This document shows, piece by piece, positions 62,113 through 64,000 of a stretch of DNA of 64,000 bases; position 1 is the first letter of the stretch, and each line of letters starts with the position of its first letter. Below the pieces are notes generated by a model. That model searched no databases and had not been told where the DNA came from. It worked only from the letters and a program-made list of their open reading frames with translations. Source of the DNA: Bombus terrestris (Eukaryota; Arthropoda; Insecta; Hymenoptera; Apidae); the NCBI RefSeq assembly GCF_910591885.1, contig NC_063269.1, forward strand, positions 4,712,001 through 4,776,000, read 5' to 3'. The position numbers and the translations under genes are program-made.

Positions 62113-64000
62113 GCAAGAGTGTGGAGCACGGAGCGGCGGAGAGAGGACAGGGGGATAATTGCAGAAGGGCCCCTTCGCGTTGCTCTTGCAAAGAAGTCTT
62201 AAGACGAGATAAGGCCTCGGCGATAACGATTGAGCCCCGCGGGAACTCTTGCCTACGTGTTACACGCACACGCACGTGGAACACGCTCGGTGCTCACACA
62301 CGATGGCGGATTTAGAGCCCGTCCTCACACGTGGCATACGTAAAGGCACACAACGTATCTGCACTCTGCCGTACGCAAAAATGCGTAGCCATACCTTTGG
62401 CCGTGCACGTGTCTGTTGCACGCGTTCGTGTGCCCATGGCTGTGTTGCGCGTATCCGCGTGTGCGTGCATGAGCGCGCGCAGAGAAAACGAAAGAGGGAA
62501 AAAAAGAAAATCGCGCGAGACGCAGCAACGCGCGAGACCGGCGTGTACTCGCGCGCAGGCGAACGAGCGAGCGACTCTCGGGACAGGAGCGCAGCAGCAT
62601 CGCAGCAACGACGCTCGTGAAGAATTCGCTGGAGGAAAAAAATCGGCCGGTCGAATTAATTAATAGCGCTATCGAGCGAGTAGAGTGAAGCGGCGATAGG
62701 ACTCGGTACGCGACCGGACAAAAATTCCTCGAACCAGCCGAACGCGATTTAATCGATTTCCACTTGCTCGTCGATAGCCATGACCGCGAGTAAATCATCC
62801 ATTTTTCGTCCGGTTAGCATCCCGTTTAGTCGCGAGGCAGCGTCCACGGGATCTGCGTCTCCTGTTCGGTTTTCGTCCGTACTTACGTATCGATTCCGTT
62901 TGGCTGGGAAGTTTGCGTATACACGCGAGAATACTTGTTCGTACGCGAGAAAGAGAACGAGAAGGAGAGACAGAGAAGCGAAAGGTGAGAAGAAGAGAAA
63001 TACGCGTCCATGCATGCATGCTGAGAGGTGCAACGAGCTGAGTCTCGTCGATGCGACGCGACGCGGGGAATAAAAAGGAAGGTGCACGCACGGAAATTAA
63101 CATAAATCGATCTTCGAGCGGAGATCTCCAAAAGAAAATATTACGCGCTTACGAGGCCCGGATGTACAGATCTCGAAGAGCCAAGCTTTCGATCCAACGG
63201 CCATTCTTTTTCTCTCGTTTACCCCTTTTCTTCTCCTTTTCGTTCCGCGTTTCATCTTTCGTTCCGTAGAAAACGCATTAAAACACTCGTGCGACGATTC
63301 GACGCGAATCTAGAGCTACTCTAACGTCGTGAGATCGAACGTTGGCGGAATATTGGAAACCTAAGAGGAGGATTCTCGTGCAGCGACGCACGATACAGAC
63401 GATTTTTATGAATTTTCTTTCGGACTAACCACCGGTTACATGGGACTAGACCCTTTTGGCATGTAAATTGAGCACAGCCGTAATTCTTTTATTCCGGTTC
63501 GTCTTATCGTTTGTCCTAAATTGTACGAGTCTTTTACGATGTGACCATCGTTGGCATAGCGTCTGTCGCAGTCGGCATAATGCAAAATTTAACAGGTTCT
63601 CGTAAATGTCCATGGTTTACGTTGCGATCGAACCTATTTTTGAAGGAAGAGAGCTTGGAAAATTCAGAAGAAAATGTACTCCTTCGATATAAATAAAAAT
63701 AATATAAATAAACGATCGAATAAAAATCTGAGGCTCGATCCTTGGAGAAATTTCTGACGAAATGAACGAGCTTCGTCCGAACCGATTAATCAATTAGTAT
63801 TTCAATAGTCAGGCTTTCAAAAATTAACAAACGACAAAGAAGAGACCGAGATGAAAAGAAATTACATCTCCGCTTCAGCGCTATATTTACAACTCAAAAA
63901 CACCTAGTCCCGTATAACTAACAGTTAGCCTAAACAGAATTCAGAAAAATCGTTCGCTCTTATTGTCGTTGCACGAGAATTCCTCCGTAAGCGGTTTAGT

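Larger units (their letters stand above)
46684..64000 (+). other. ds: First large intron of dachsous (more than 17 kb, open at the window end)
   Basis: The segment starts with the GTAAGT donor after residue 1787. I find no cadherin-coding exon and no other credible gene down to 64000, so it is read as intron. It is CpG-rich and mixes ordinary sequence with purine- or pyrimidine-skewed tracts and microsatellites. AT-rich islands with clustered TAAT cores (for example 49125-49310, 50035-50110, 56060-56165) stand out against the GC-rich background and could be enhancers. Large frames such as 57012-58070 and 57349-58422 are Ser/Leu/Arg-rich products of skewed DNA. No next exon was detected. Confidence 0.7.

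Noticed and set aside
1..64000. tRNA or rRNA genes, CRISPR arrays, retroviral or other viral remnants
   Set aside because: No cloverleaf with A/B boxes, no ribosomal segments, no spaced identical repeats, and no reverse transcriptase, integrase or capsid-like frames were recognised on either strand. A systematic scan with tRNAscan-SE, Rfam and RepeatMasker was not possible.

Overview
The window is eukaryotic nuclear DNA from an insect, most likely a bee or another aculeate hymenopteran. The reasons are an AT-rich left half with many short introns (often 60-150 bp), GT-AG splice sites in every gene, a CpG-rich right half around a developmental gene, and protein sequences that read as arthropod orthologs. 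I recognised the genes from memory of their families; no database was searched, so the species is not fixed.

Layout: (1) 1621-6322, minus strand: a collagen prolyl 3-hydroxylase (leprecan/P3H type), 10 coding exons, 716 aa. (2) 6323-11566: noncoding, with a MITE-like inverted repeat at about 6600-7134 and probably the 3' UTR of the next gene. (3) 11567-19609, minus: a MAST-family Ser/Thr kinase (Drosophila drop out), 21 coding exons, about 1760 aa, with DUF1908, kinase and PDZ domains. (4) 21890-23615, plus: an OMA1-type mitochondrial inner-membrane metallopeptidase, 7 exons, 407 aa. (5) 23821-about 28217, plus: an integrin alpha subunit, about 19 exons and slightly over 1000 aa, starting only 205 bp after the OMA1 stop. 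(6) 30815-33718, minus: the mRNA export receptor NXF1 (small bristles), 10 exons, 650 aa. (7) 35137-36144, plus: the rRNA-processing PIN protein FCF1, 5 exons, 203 aa. (8) From about 36.2 kb to the end: the locus of the giant protocadherin Dachsous, plus strand. It has a CpG-rich upstream/5' UTR region, one 5361-bp coding piece (41323-46683) carrying a signal peptide, 15 cadherin repeats and the start of a 16th, and then an intron of more than 17 kb that runs off the window.

The genes do not form a pathway. Housekeeping or widely expressed genes (OMA1, NXF1, FCF1, P3H, MAST) lie compactly in AT-rich DNA. The planar-polarity/Hippo ligand dachsous lies in a separate GC- and CpG-rich domain with long noncoding flanks, polypurine/polypyrimidine tracts and microsatellites. 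I joined the exons by hand using reading phase, splice consensus and family similarity. For six genes every intron phase closes; the integrin's last exon is ambiguous. I found no exotic mobile system, CRISPR array, rRNA, tRNA or viral insertion. The most interesting points are the MITE-like element, a 16-residue tandem repeat in the MAST tail, an 18-bp tandem expansion in the NXF1 NTF2-like domain, degenerate calcium linkers in Dachsous, a duplicated 54-bp element in the dachsous intron, and a sharp composition boundary near 36.2 kb.
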